From: an uncultured Thermomicrobiales bacterium
GTDB lineage: Bacteria > Chloroflexota > Chloroflexia > Thermomicrobiales > UBA6265
Reading direction: 5' to 3'
Length of the DNA: 10,485 nt
Assembly: GCA_902806355.1 (NCBI GenBank)
Contig: CADCWI010000013.1
Span: 1-10,485, forward strand
The notes beneath the pieces are model-generated. The model did not search any database. It was not told where the DNA came from and worked only from the letters and a program-made list of their open reading frames with translations. The position numbers were made by a program, and so were the translations under genes. The number at the start of each line of letters is the position of its first letter. Within the stretch, counting starts at the first letter, position 1. Positions 1 to 6,267 of this stretch are shown here, piece after piece.

Positions 1-1353
1 CTCGTTGCCTGGCAAGCGATGCTGATTCTCGACGGCACAATCGTCAACATTGCGCTGGCCTCGATCCAAGAGAGCTTGGGCTTCTCCGAGACCGGGCTCT
101 CTTGGGTCGTCAACGCCTATGCGCTCTCGTTTGGCGGGCTTCTTCTCCTCGGTGGCCGGCTCGGCGACACGTTCGGGCGCCGTCGCGTCCTGGTCGTAGG
201 GGTGCTGGTCTTCACTGCAGCATCGGCAATCGGCGGCATCGCCCCGTCGGCTGCCTGGCTTGTGTTGGCCCGGGTGCTACAGGGTGTCGGCGCTGCGCTC
301 GCCGCGCCGTCGACGTTGTCGCTGATCGTGACCAACTTCACTGAGGGACCTGACCGAAACCGGGCGCTCGGATGGTTCTCCAGCATTGGCGGGGTTGGCG
401 CCTCGCTCGGGCTGATTCTGGGCGGGATGCTCACTTCCTGGTTGTCGTGGCATTGGGTGTTCTTCGTCAATGTTCCCGTCGGGCTTGCGATCGCTTTCCT
501 TGCGCCGCTCACCGTCCGCGAGTCGCCAAGACGGCGCATTCGATTCGACACGGCTGGCGCCCTGACGTCGACCGCCGCCATCACGTTACTCGTCTACGGC
601 ATGGTCCGCGCGGCCGAACGAGGATGGAGCGATACCCTGACCGTAACGGCGTTGGTCTCGAGCATGGTGCTGTTAGGATCATTCGTGATGATCGAGCGCC
701 GTGCCACTCAGCCAATAGTGCCGTCTCGTTTGCTCGCCAGCAGGCACCGGGCAATGGCGTTCCTCGGGATGCTCCTGGTTCCGTCAATGATGTTCGGCGT
801 GTTCTTCTTCCTCACCCAGTACCTGCAGCGGGTTCTGGAGATGAGCTCCCTGCAGACGGGGTTCGCCTTCGTGCCGCTTTCGGCTGGAATCGTGACGGTG
901 TCGAGGCTCACCCCGCGCCTCGTCGAGCGATCCGGCGCGAAAGCCGTGATGACCGGTGGCGCGGTGATCGTTGTCGCGGCAATGGGGTGGTTGACCCGGA
1001 TCTCGCCGGACTGGTCATATGCACCCGATATTCTGATCCCTCTGGTATTGCTTGGGATCGGTCTTGGAGCGATTTTCGTGCCGCTGACCCTGCTCATCAT
1101 GGGCGATCTCGATCCTGAAGATGCCGGCGCCGCATCCGGACTGATGCAGACGGCGAATCAGGTTGGCGGAGCGATTGGCTTGGCGACACTGGTCACGGTC
1201 TTCGGGCGGACCAATCGGGCTGCCTTGGCGAGCGGCCTGGACCCACTCGCCGCGTTTACGGACGGCGTCCGGGCCGGGATCACGACTGCGGCAGTCATCG
1301 CCGTCGCGATCCTGGCGGTTACCATGTTTGGTATCCAGCGCAAACGTGTGTAA
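1..1353 (+). CDS. MFS transporter, DHA2 (14-TM drug:H+ antiporter) family, 5' end cut by window
   Basis: This is a multidrug or metabolite efflux permease of the major facilitator superfamily, expected in the cytoplasmic membrane and driven by proton antiport. The frame is open to base 1 and encodes hydrophobic residues before the first ATG (base 19), so the true start lies upstream. Residues below are counted from that ATG. The stretch LDGTIVNIALASIQ (4-17) is the DHA2 TM1 signature. GGRLGDTFGRRR (45-56) is MFS motif A. LARVLQGVGAAL (83-94) is motif B. GVGASLGLILGG (125-136) followed by WHWVFFVNVPVG is the motif C region, with Leu where many drug antiporters have the Gly-Pro proline. The protein ends with a basic tail (QRKRV) at a TAA stop. 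It converges on the ketosynthase pair, so it is not in their operon. Substrate cannot be read from the sequence. Family assignment is firm; a drug-export role is inference. Confidence 0.93.
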   Translation, partial: LVAWQAMLILDGTIVNIALASIQESLGFSETGLSWVVNAYALSFGGLLLLGGRLGDTFGRRRVLVVGVLVFTAASAIGGIAPSAAWLVLARVLQGVGAALAAPSTLSLIVTNFTEGPDRNRALGWFSSIGGVGASLGLILGGMLTSWLSWHWVFFVNVPVGLAIAFLAPLTVRESPRRRIRFDTAGALTSTAAITLLVYGMVRAAERGWSDTLTVTALVSSMVLLGSFVMIERRATQPIVPSRLLASRHRAMAFLGMLLVPSMMFGVFFFLTQYLQRVLEMSSLQTGFAFVPLSAGIVTVSRLTPRLVERSGAKAVMTGGAVIVVAAMGWLTRISPDWSYAPDILIPLVLLGIGLGAIFVPLTLLIMGDLDPEDAGAASGLMQTANQVGGAIGLATLVTVFGRTNRAALASGLDPLAAFTDGVRAGITTAAVIAVAILAVTMFGIQRKRV

Positions 1354-1395
1354 CGGTTGGGATGCTATCGCCCATGAGGCGGACACAATGCAGTG

Positions 1396-1432
1396 GCGTG
1401 GAGGAGGAGCGGTCTGAACACCTCCTCCGCGC
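1396..1432. terminator. Hairpin between convergent genes, probable bidirectional terminator
   Basis: GCGTGGAGGAGG (1396-1407) pairs with CCTCCTCCGCGC (1421-1432) as a 12-bp stem with one G-T position and a 13-nt loop. It lies between the MFS stop (1353) and the ketosynthase stop (1542), where both transcripts need to end. There is no T-tract on either side, so it is not a canonical intrinsic terminator. The rest of the 1354-1541 gap shows nothing gene-like. Confidence 0.55.
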
Positions 1433-1541
1433 GAACGTGCCTGGACAGTCGTGAGAAACGAGCGATCGATGATCCAGAGAATGTCCCTCGCTGTCGAATC
1501 TCGTCCGTATCCACGGCTGCATGTACTGGACCTGGTCTGCA

Positions 1542-2804
1542 TCAAACCTTGCGAAACACCAACGAGACGTTGTGGCCACCGAATCCCATGGAGTTCGACA
1601 TCACCGTGTCTATCCGGAGCTGTCGGGCTTCGCCAGGGATGTAATCCAGATCGCACGCGGGATCAGGGTGGGTGAGATTGATCGTCGGCGGTAACACACC
1701 CTCAGTCATCGCCATGATCGAGATTGCCGCCTCAAGCCCGCCAGCGGCTCCGAGAAGATGACCGGTCATCGACTTCGTTGAGCTGATCGCCAGCGAATCG
1801 GCTGCTGACCCGAACGCGTGCTTGATCGCCGTGGTCTCGTACGCATCGTTCATCACGGTCGCGGTTCCGTGAGCGTTGAGATACCCGATGTCAGAAGGAT
1901 CGACCTCCGCTTCCTTCATCGCAAGCGACATCGCCCGGGCGATTCCCTGTCCTTCGGGAGCAATCTGAACCTCGTGAAAGGCGTCCGCAGTGGCCCCGTA
2001 TCCGGCTAGCTCCGCGAGACTGTTCGCTCCCCGTTCATGCGCGTGATCGAGCGCTTCGAGGACGAGAATGCCCGCGCCTTCAGCCATCGCACAACCGTCC
2101 CGCTCTCGATCGAACGGGCGAACCGCCCGCTCCGGCGCGTCATTGTGGCGGGAAAGCGATCCCATCGCGTCGAAGCCCGCCAACGCGAGCGGAGTTATGC
2201 ACGCTTCCGAACCACCGGCGAGAACGACGTCCGCCCGCCCATCCTGGATCATGCGCATCGCTTCGCCGATCGAATGGGCTGAACTGGCGAATGCCGAGGC
2301 ATGTGCGAACGCAGGGCCTCTCGCTCCAAGGTCGATCGCAACCGTCCCCGGCGCCATGTTGGGAATCGTCATTGGGACGGCAAAGGGCGACACGCGGCGC
2401 GGTCCCTTGAAGAGCATCGTCTCGGTGGCGGTTTCAAAGGTCTCGAATCCGGAAAGCGCGGACCCAAGGACCACACCCACTCGCTCCGGGTTCAGGCACA
2501 CGTCGACCCCTGACTGAGCCACCGCTTGCCGCGCGGCAACCACCGCGAACTGGGTGAAGCGATCCATCCGCCGCGCCTGCTTGCGGTCAAGAACGGTCGC
2601 CGGATCGAACGTTGTCATCTCGGCGGCGAAACGGGTTCGGTATTGCGAAGTGTCGAAGCGCTGAATCGGCGCCATCGCGCTCTTCCCCGCGATCAGCGAC
2701 GCCCAGAGCTCGTCAGGGGACATCCCCAACGCACTCAGGACTCCGAGCCCCGTGACGACCACTCGCCGTCGCTCGTTCATCGTGGATGTCCGGCGTGCGC
2801 TCAT
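1542..2804 (-). CDS. FabF-family ketosynthase homologue lacking the catalytic Cys (KS-beta / chain-length-factor-like)
   Basis: A 420-residue thiolase-fold protein of the 3-oxoacyl-ACP synthase II (FabF/KAS II) family. It aligns almost without gaps to the neighbouring FabF. RRRVVVTGLGVLSALG opens the fold at residues 12-27. NAHGT gives His312, KSMTGH gives Lys344 and His349, and SNSMGFGGHN (403-412) is the C-terminal gatekeeper loop. The nucleophile motif reads SAFASSAHSIGEA, so Phe172 (codon TTC, bases 2291-2289) replaces the cysteine. The nearby loop GSALSGFETFE also departs from the usual GTGxGGxETFE. Without the thiol it should not carry out normal condensation. A role as non-catalytic partner of the upstream ketosynthase, like the chain-length factors of type II polyketide synthases, is inference. 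Its ATG overlaps the upstream TGA (ATGA), implying coupled translation. An internal ATG at residue 9 (base 2780) is a possible alternative start. A sequencing error is possible because TGC to TTC is one base. Confidence 0.9.
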   Translation of the reverse strand: MSARRTSTMNERRRVVVTGLGVLSALGMSPDELWASLIAGKSAMAPIQRFDTSQYRTRFAAEMTTFDPATVLDRKQARRMDRFTQFAVVAARQAVAQSGVDVCLNPERVGVVLGSALSGFETFETATETMLFKGPRRVSPFAVPMTIPNMAPGTVAIDLGARGPAFAHASAFASSAHSIGEAMRMIQDGRADVVLAGGSEACITPLALAGFDAMGSLSRHNDAPERAVRPFDRERDGCAMAEGAGILVLEALDHAHERGANSLAELAGYGATADAFHEVQIAPEGQGIARAMSLAMKEAEVDPSDIGYLNAHGTATVMNDAYETTAIKHAFGSAADSLAISSTKSMTGHLLGAAGGLEAAISIMAMTEGVLPPTINLTHPDPACDLDYIPGEARQLRIDTVMSNSMGFGGHNVSLVFRKV

Positions 2805-4084
2805 GAGGCAGGACGATCCGCAGCAGCGAAGACGAGGGAAACATTATGTCCGCCAAACCCCATCGAGTTCGACATCGCGACCCGGATCTTGCCGGCCCGG
2901 GCCGTGTTGGGGATCGTATCGAGCGCACAGTCCGGGTCCGGCGTATCCTGATTGATGGTGGGCGGCATGAGCCCGGCACGGATCGCCTCGATGACAATCA
3001 CCGCTTCAAGCGATCCGGCAGCACCGAGCAAGTGACCCGTCATCGACTTCGTCGAGCTGATTGGCACCCTCTCTGCAACGTCGCCGAACGCCCGCTTGAC
3101 GGCCATCGTCTCAAGTTTCTCGTTGAGCTGGGTGGAAGTACCGTGCGCGTTGATGTAATCGACGTCGGACGGCGCAACTCCAGCATCGTCCATCGCGATC
3201 ATCATCGCCCTGGCCGCACCCTCTCCTCCGGGAGCTGGCTGGACCATATGGTTGGCATCATCCGTCGTGCCATAGCCGAGCACCTCACCAAGGATGATGG
3301 CCCCTCGCGAGCGGGCATGCTCCCGCTCCTCGAGCACGAGCACCGCCGCCCCTTCAGCGAGGACAAAGCCGTCACGGCCGGCGTCGAACGGCCGGCTCGC
3401 ACGGGGCGGATCATCGTTGCGCCGGGACAGGGCACCCATCGCATTGAACCCGGCGATGCCCATCCGTGTGACCGGGGCTTCGCCGCCACCCGCGACCATC
3501 ACGTCGGCGGTACCGTGACGAATCATCAGGGCCGCCTCGCCGATTGCGTGGGCCGAGCTGGCGCAGGCGGACACAGTCCCGAAATTCGGTCCCTTGGCTC
3601 CGATATCGATCGACACGACTCCCGCCGCCATGTTAGGAAGCATCATCGGCACGAAGAACGGTGAGATCCGGTTGACGCCCTTGGTGAGCAGGGTCTCCAC
3701 ACCGAACTCAAAGGTCTCCATACCGCCCATGCCGGTCCCGATCAACACGCCGGTACGCGTAGGATCGGCCGAAATGTCGATTCCGGATTGCGCCACCGCT
3801 TGCCGGGTCGCCGCAACCGAAAACTGGGTGTAGCGATCCATGCGCCGGCTTTCCTTGCGGCCAATCACAACTCCCGGATCGAAATCCTTGACCTCACCGG
3901 CAAAGCGAGTCTCATAGCCTTCCGTATCGAACCGGGTGATCGGTGAAATCCCGGAGCAGCCAGCGGCGATCGCACTCCACACATCCGGAACCGAGGCTCC
4001 ACTGCAACACAGTGCCCCAGTTCCCGTGACAACGACGCGGCGACGCACCGGGGCATCACCACCTGACCCATCCATCTGTTCCAT
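2801..4084 (-). CDS. fabF: 3-oxoacyl-[acyl-carrier-protein] synthase II (KAS II)
   Basis: Catalyses decarboxylative condensation of malonyl-ACP with an acyl-ACP, the elongation step of fatty-acid (or polyketide) synthesis, in the cytoplasm as a dimer. Counting from the ATG at 4084 (427 aa), the catalytic set is complete: Cys174 in SACASSAHAIGEA, His314 in NAHGT, Lys346 and His351 in KSMTGH, and a C-terminal SNSMGFGGHN loop. The frame can be extended to an ATG at 4126 (441 aa). I prefer 4084 because AAGAGGA lies 10 nt upstream of it, the family normally begins close to the RRRVVVTG strand, and the 4126 ATG sits inside an inverted repeat. It is the first gene of a two-gene leftward unit and overlaps the Cys-less paralogue by four bases. 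No acpP, fabD or fabG is visible next to it, so whether it serves primary fatty-acid synthesis or a specialised product is open. Confidence 0.93.
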   Translation of the reverse strand: MEQMDGSGGDAPVRRRVVVTGTGALCCSGASVPDVWSAIAAGCSGISPITRFDTEGYETRFAGEVKDFDPGVVIGRKESRRMDRYTQFSVAATRQAVAQSGIDISADPTRTGVLIGTGMGGMETFEFGVETLLTKGVNRISPFFVPMMLPNMAAGVVSIDIGAKGPNFGTVSACASSAHAIGEAALMIRHGTADVMVAGGGEAPVTRMGIAGFNAMGALSRRNDDPPRASRPFDAGRDGFVLAEGAAVLVLEEREHARSRGAIILGEVLGYGTTDDANHMVQPAPGGEGAARAMMIAMDDAGVAPSDVDYINAHGTSTQLNEKLETMAVKRAFGDVAERVPISSTKSMTGHLLGAAGSLEAVIVIEAIRAGLMPPTINQDTPDPDCALDTIPNTARAGKIRVAMSNSMGFGGHNVSLVFAAADRPAS

Positions 4085-4094
4085 AGTGACTGAT

Positions 4095-4101
4095 TCCTCT
4101 T
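4095..4101 (-). promoter_or_regulatory. Ribosome binding site deciding the fabF start
   Basis: On the minus strand AAGAGGA precedes the ATG at 4084 by 10 nt. No comparable Shine-Dalgarno sequence precedes the longer-frame ATG at 4126. This favours the shorter product. Confidence 0.55.
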
Positions 4102-4116
4102 GTCCCTGGTCGAGAA

Positions 4117-4160
4117 CAGCGTTCATATCTCGGGATCGTCGATGGTGCGTATGAACGCTG
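4117..4160. repeat. Perfect 11-bp inverted repeat upstream of the ketosynthase pair
   Basis: CAGCGTTCATA (4117-4127) and TATGAACGCTG (4150-4160) are exact reverse complements separated by 22 bases. The repeat lies just upstream of the preferred fabF start and could be a dyad operator or a leader hairpin. It contains the alternative upstream ATG in one arm. The binding factor is unknown. Confidence 0.6.
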
Positions 4161-4172
4161 CTTTCGCGAAAG
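4161..4172. promoter_or_regulatory. 12-bp perfect palindrome, candidate operator
   Basis: CTTTCGCGAAAG is a perfect palindrome that begins at the base after the 11-bp inverted repeat ends. Its size and symmetry suit a dimeric repressor, and its place upstream of a ketosynthase unit would suit lipid-responsive control. That role is inference. No good -35/-10 pair could be assigned nearby. Confidence 0.4.
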
Positions 4173-4654
4173 GGTAGAAAGTGAACCGCATCAGTTCGAG
4201 TGCTACGTAATCGTCTCTGAACGAGGGACTTCGCATCCGAGGCGGGTTCCCGTCTCGATCTGACGTGGCAGTTATGCGCCCCGATGTCCGGGTATTTTAC
4301 TCGTTCAAGAGGATGCCTTCGTCACCTCTCTCCTGCGGGCCTGTACGGAGGAGAGTCACATTGAAAGCGCTCCAGCGATCATGATAGGCTCAATGTTCGG
4401 TCGGCCCCGCGACGACCGTGGCATTTGATGTGGTCTTGAGCCAACTTTCCGAGAGCCGGGAGCTGCTCCTCCGTGGGACGTGTCCCGCGTGTGGTCCGTG
4501 GCACCCACCTGCAAATGCAGGTTCAAGGCTCCGCATCGTGTCCGGTGTCGCGGGTGTCGGCCTCTGTATCTGACATTGGCAACTGGATCCACCCACCTAT
4601 TTCGATCACAAGCTTCCGCGGCCCGCCGATCACGCTCATCGTCCCGGAGGCCGC
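4173..4654. other. Long divergent intergenic region, no convincing gene
   Basis: About 480 bases between the ketosynthase unit and holA. The left half is visibly less GC-rich than the genes and should hold the divergent promoters, but no strong -35/-10 pair stands out. A bulged hairpin pairs CTCTCTCC (4326-4333) with GGAGGAGAG (4347-4355). The second arm resembles a strong ribosome binding site but leads only to a seven-codon TTG frame (4361-4384), whose stop overlaps another tiny frame. A frame open from 4388 to 4570 contains TCPACGPWHPP, like half a zinc ribbon. An adjacent frame contains CKCRFKAPHRVRCRGCRP, which has further paired cysteines. This could be a decayed zinc-ribbon gene or chance. 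Confidence 0.4.
4646..4650 (+). promoter_or_regulatory. Ribosome binding site of holA
   Basis: GGAGG lies 4 nt before the ATG at 4655, the clearest Shine-Dalgarno sequence in the window. It fixes the holA start. Confidence 0.7.
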
Positions 4655-5665
4655 ATGATCGCCGTCATTCTCGGTCCGGATTCTTCCATGGCGCGCGCCG
4701 AGGTGCGCCGCCATGTCGATGCCGCCGACCCATCAGGACAAAGCACATCGATACTCGATGGAAAAACGGCGGGCCTGCATGATGTGACCATGGCTGTCTC
4801 CAGCATCGGCTTTTTCGGTGCCGGTCGCGTTGTTGTCGTCGAGGACCTGATCGCTCGTCTCGGCAAGCAGGGCGCACGGGATGGCGGATCGGTCCCGGAC
4901 TGGCCAGCGCTGTTCGATGCGGTTCCCGAAGCAACGACACTTGTCCTCGCCGACCCCTCGCTTGCATCCCTTCCCGCGGCTGTCAAGAAGGCGTTGCCCG
5001 CGCAGGCTGTCGTTTCCGTCTGCGATCCTCCACGCGGTCGGGACCTCACGCGCTGGATACAGGCTCGCGCAGCCGATGAGAAGTCGTCGATAGATGATGC
5101 CGCCGCGCGCCTGCTTGCCGAAACCCTCTATCCGCAAAGCTGGACCACCAAACCCAACAATCCCGCCTTCGACCGGCCACCTGACCTCGAGCTGCTCCGG
5201 AACGAGATTGCCAAATTGGCGGTAACGGCCTGGCCCGGCCCAATCAGCTCGGCGCAGATCCGGTCCATGACCATGCAGGGAGACTCTGATCAGATATTCG
5301 CCTTCATCGACGCCGCGAGCGCAGGACGGCTCGGCCAGGCGATAACCGAGCTCGACCGCCTGCTTGCCGCCGGGGAAGATCCGTACAAGCTGCTCGCCCA
5401 ACTCAGCCAAACCGTAGAGCTCTCGGTTGTGCTGGGCGCCTCTCAGGGGCAGCAGCCAGCCGATGTCGGCCGATCCCTGAAACTGCCCAACGCCAACCGG
5501 ATGAACGCGATCGCGAGGGGACTTCGCAGCCAGCCAGCATATCTTGCAGCAAGTGCAGCCACGGCCCTCAAAACCGCCGACAGGAGAATGAAGACCGGCG
5601 AGATCCGTGACCCGGTCGACGCATTGTACGAGGCCATCACGGGCATCGCCGCGGCCCGGGGATGA
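4655..5665 (+). CDS. holA: DNA polymerase III subunit delta
   Basis: Delta is the clamp-opening subunit of the replicative clamp loader; it binds the sliding clamp (DnaN) and acts with DnaX (tau/gamma) and delta-prime. The 336-residue length is normal for the family. The N-terminal domain (about 1-135) has the AAA+-like fold without a Walker A motif, as expected for delta, and includes GFFGAGRVVVVEDL (52-65), matching the usual 'FG..R.V.VE' strand. DLELLRNEIAKLA (177-189) belongs to the middle domain. SDQIFAFIDAASAGRLGQA opens the C-terminal collar domain, which ends with the typical LKTADRRMKTGEIRDPVDAL (305-324). The start is fixed by GGAGG at 4646-4650. The gene converges on rpsT and ends two bases before a large hairpin. 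HolA is poorly conserved between phyla, but this combination of motifs is hard to explain otherwise. Confidence 0.92.
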   Translation: MIAVILGPDSSMARAEVRRHVDAADPSGQSTSILDGKTAGLHDVTMAVSSIGFFGAGRVVVVEDLIARLGKQGARDGGSVPDWPALFDAVPEATTLVLADPSLASLPAAVKKALPAQAVVSVCDPPRGRDLTRWIQARAADEKSSIDDAAARLLAETLYPQSWTTKPNNPAFDRPPDLELLRNEIAKLAVTAWPGPISSAQIRSMTMQGDSDQIFAFIDAASAGRLGQAITELDRLLAAGEDPYKLLAQLSQTVELSVVLGASQGQQPADVGRSLKLPNANRMNAIARGLRSQPAYLAASAATALKTADRRMKTGEIRDPVDALYEAITGIAAARG

Positions 5666-5666
5666 A

Positions 5667-5713
5667 CGCGGAAGCGGGATGGCAGGTCCAAAACCTGCCA
5701 TCCCGCTTCCGCG
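5667..5713. terminator. Perfect 21-bp inverted repeat, bidirectional terminator of holA and rpsT
   Basis: Bases 5667-5687 are the exact reverse complement of 5693-5713, with a 5-base loop (CCAAA). The stem starts CGCGGAAG and is very stable. It begins two bases after the holA stop and ends 19 bases short of the rpsT stop, so it can serve both converging transcripts. There is no T-tract on either strand, unlike a textbook intrinsic terminator. Confidence 0.75.
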
Positions 5714-5732
5714 AATTGCCCCAAGGCTGCAC

Positions 5733-6026
5733 TTATGCCTGCGCGCTGCTCGACACGCTGCTTACGTCCAAGGCATTGAACTTCTTCATCAGGCGGGACT
5801 TGCGGCGAGCCGCGTTGTTCCGGTGGATAATGCCCTTCGACGCAACCCGATCGAGTGTCCGTGTCGCCGTCAGGACAGCCTCTTCGGCCGCGCCCTGATC
5901 GCCAGCGGTGATTGCCAGCTCAGCCTTCTTGACGAGTGTACGGGCGGACGACCGGAAGGGCCGGTTACGCTGGCGTCGGCGCTCCGAGACTCGAATACGC
6001 TTTTCGGCGGACTTGCTGTTTGCCAA
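5733..6026 (-). CDS. rpsT: 30S ribosomal protein S20, TTG start
   Basis: S20 is a primary 16S rRNA-binding protein of the small subunit body, made of a three-helix bundle. The 97-residue product begins with the family N-terminus ANSKSAEKRIRVSERRRQRN. It continues with RSSARTLVKKAE, RTLDRVASKGIIHRNNAARRKSRL and a short variable tail, all matching S20 in order and size. The initiation codon is TTG (6026-6024). No in-frame ATG gives the right N-terminus: the ATG 10 nt upstream is out of frame. TTGAGGATGG upstream provides a modest ribosome binding site. Escherichia coli rpsT is known to start at UUG and to be autoregulated at translation, so a weak start here is consistent with similar control (inference). 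The gene is monocistronic here, convergent with holA and divergent from murJ. Confidence 0.96.
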   Translation of the reverse strand: MANSKSAEKRIRVSERRRQRNRPFRSSARTLVKKAELAITAGDQGAAEEAVLTATRTLDRVASKGIIHRNNAARRKSRLMKKFNALDVSSVSSSAQA

Positions 6027-6061
6027 GATGAACCATCCTCAAGGTGACAGAAATGTCGATT

Positions 6062-6120
6062 TGGCGCCACGCGCCAGTCGTTCTCAAACGAGCATGCAAA
6101 AAGCCGACCCCAAGTTCGGC
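6062..6120 (-). promoter_or_regulatory. Structured 5' leader of rpsT with three hairpins
   Basis: Three short hairpins lie in series upstream of the TTG start. Read as mRNA, GCCGA/TCGGC (6120-6116 with 6107-6103) comes first and is followed by five T (6102-6098), like an intrinsic terminator. TCGTT/AACGA (6091-6087 with 6082-6078) is second. TGGCGC/GCGCCA (6076-6071 with 6067-6062) is third. Such a leader could serve attenuation or S20 autoregulation. A weak -10-like TAAACT (6135-6130) lies just upstream of the first hairpin. Confidence 0.4.
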
Positions 6121-6255
6121 ACCCCGAAGAGTTTACCAGATGTACCGTCGTGCCTCCATACCATGCGTTTCCACCCCCTCGATTTTGCCTGCTGCGCCAG
6201 ACCCCGAACCGGGGCCCGTGGGCACGCCTGCGACTTCCCGAACCGTGGAATCGGG

Positions 6256-6261
6256 CATACT
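6256..6261 (+). promoter_or_regulatory. Possible -10 box giving a leaderless murJ transcript
   Basis: CATACT (four of six matches to TATAAT) ends 6 bases before the ATG at 6268, so transcription would start at or next to the start codon. No Shine-Dalgarno sequence is present and no good -35 was found. This is a weak call. Confidence 0.25.
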
Positions 6262-6267
6262 TGCCGC

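Noticed and set aside
2846..3664. 272-codon plus-strand frame across the active fabF gene
   Set aside because: Antisense to a gene with an intact catalytic set; composition is His/Arg-rich shadow sequence with no domain.
1542..4084. The two fabF genes as a recent tandem duplication or repeat
   Set aside because: The proteins are clearly homologous but differ throughout, including in active-site loops, so the duplication is old and the DNA is not a repeat in the practical sense.
4191..4215. AGTTCGAGTG, resembling a tRNA T-arm
   Set aside because: No pairing T-stem, anticodon arm or acceptor stem could be built around it.
4570..4603. CTGACA followed by TATTTC as a holA promoter
   Set aside because: The spacing is about 22 bases and the -10 match is poor, so it is not a credible sigma-70-type promoter.
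4733..5701. 322-codon open frame on the minus strand across holA
   Set aside because: It lies antisense to a well-supported holA, has no recognisable motifs, and is the kind of long shadow frame that GC-rich genes produce.
5908..6267. 120-codon upstream extension of the murJ frame over rpsT
   Set aside because: The extension overlaps the antisense S20 coding sequence and has no similarity to MurJ; the family core starts well downstream.
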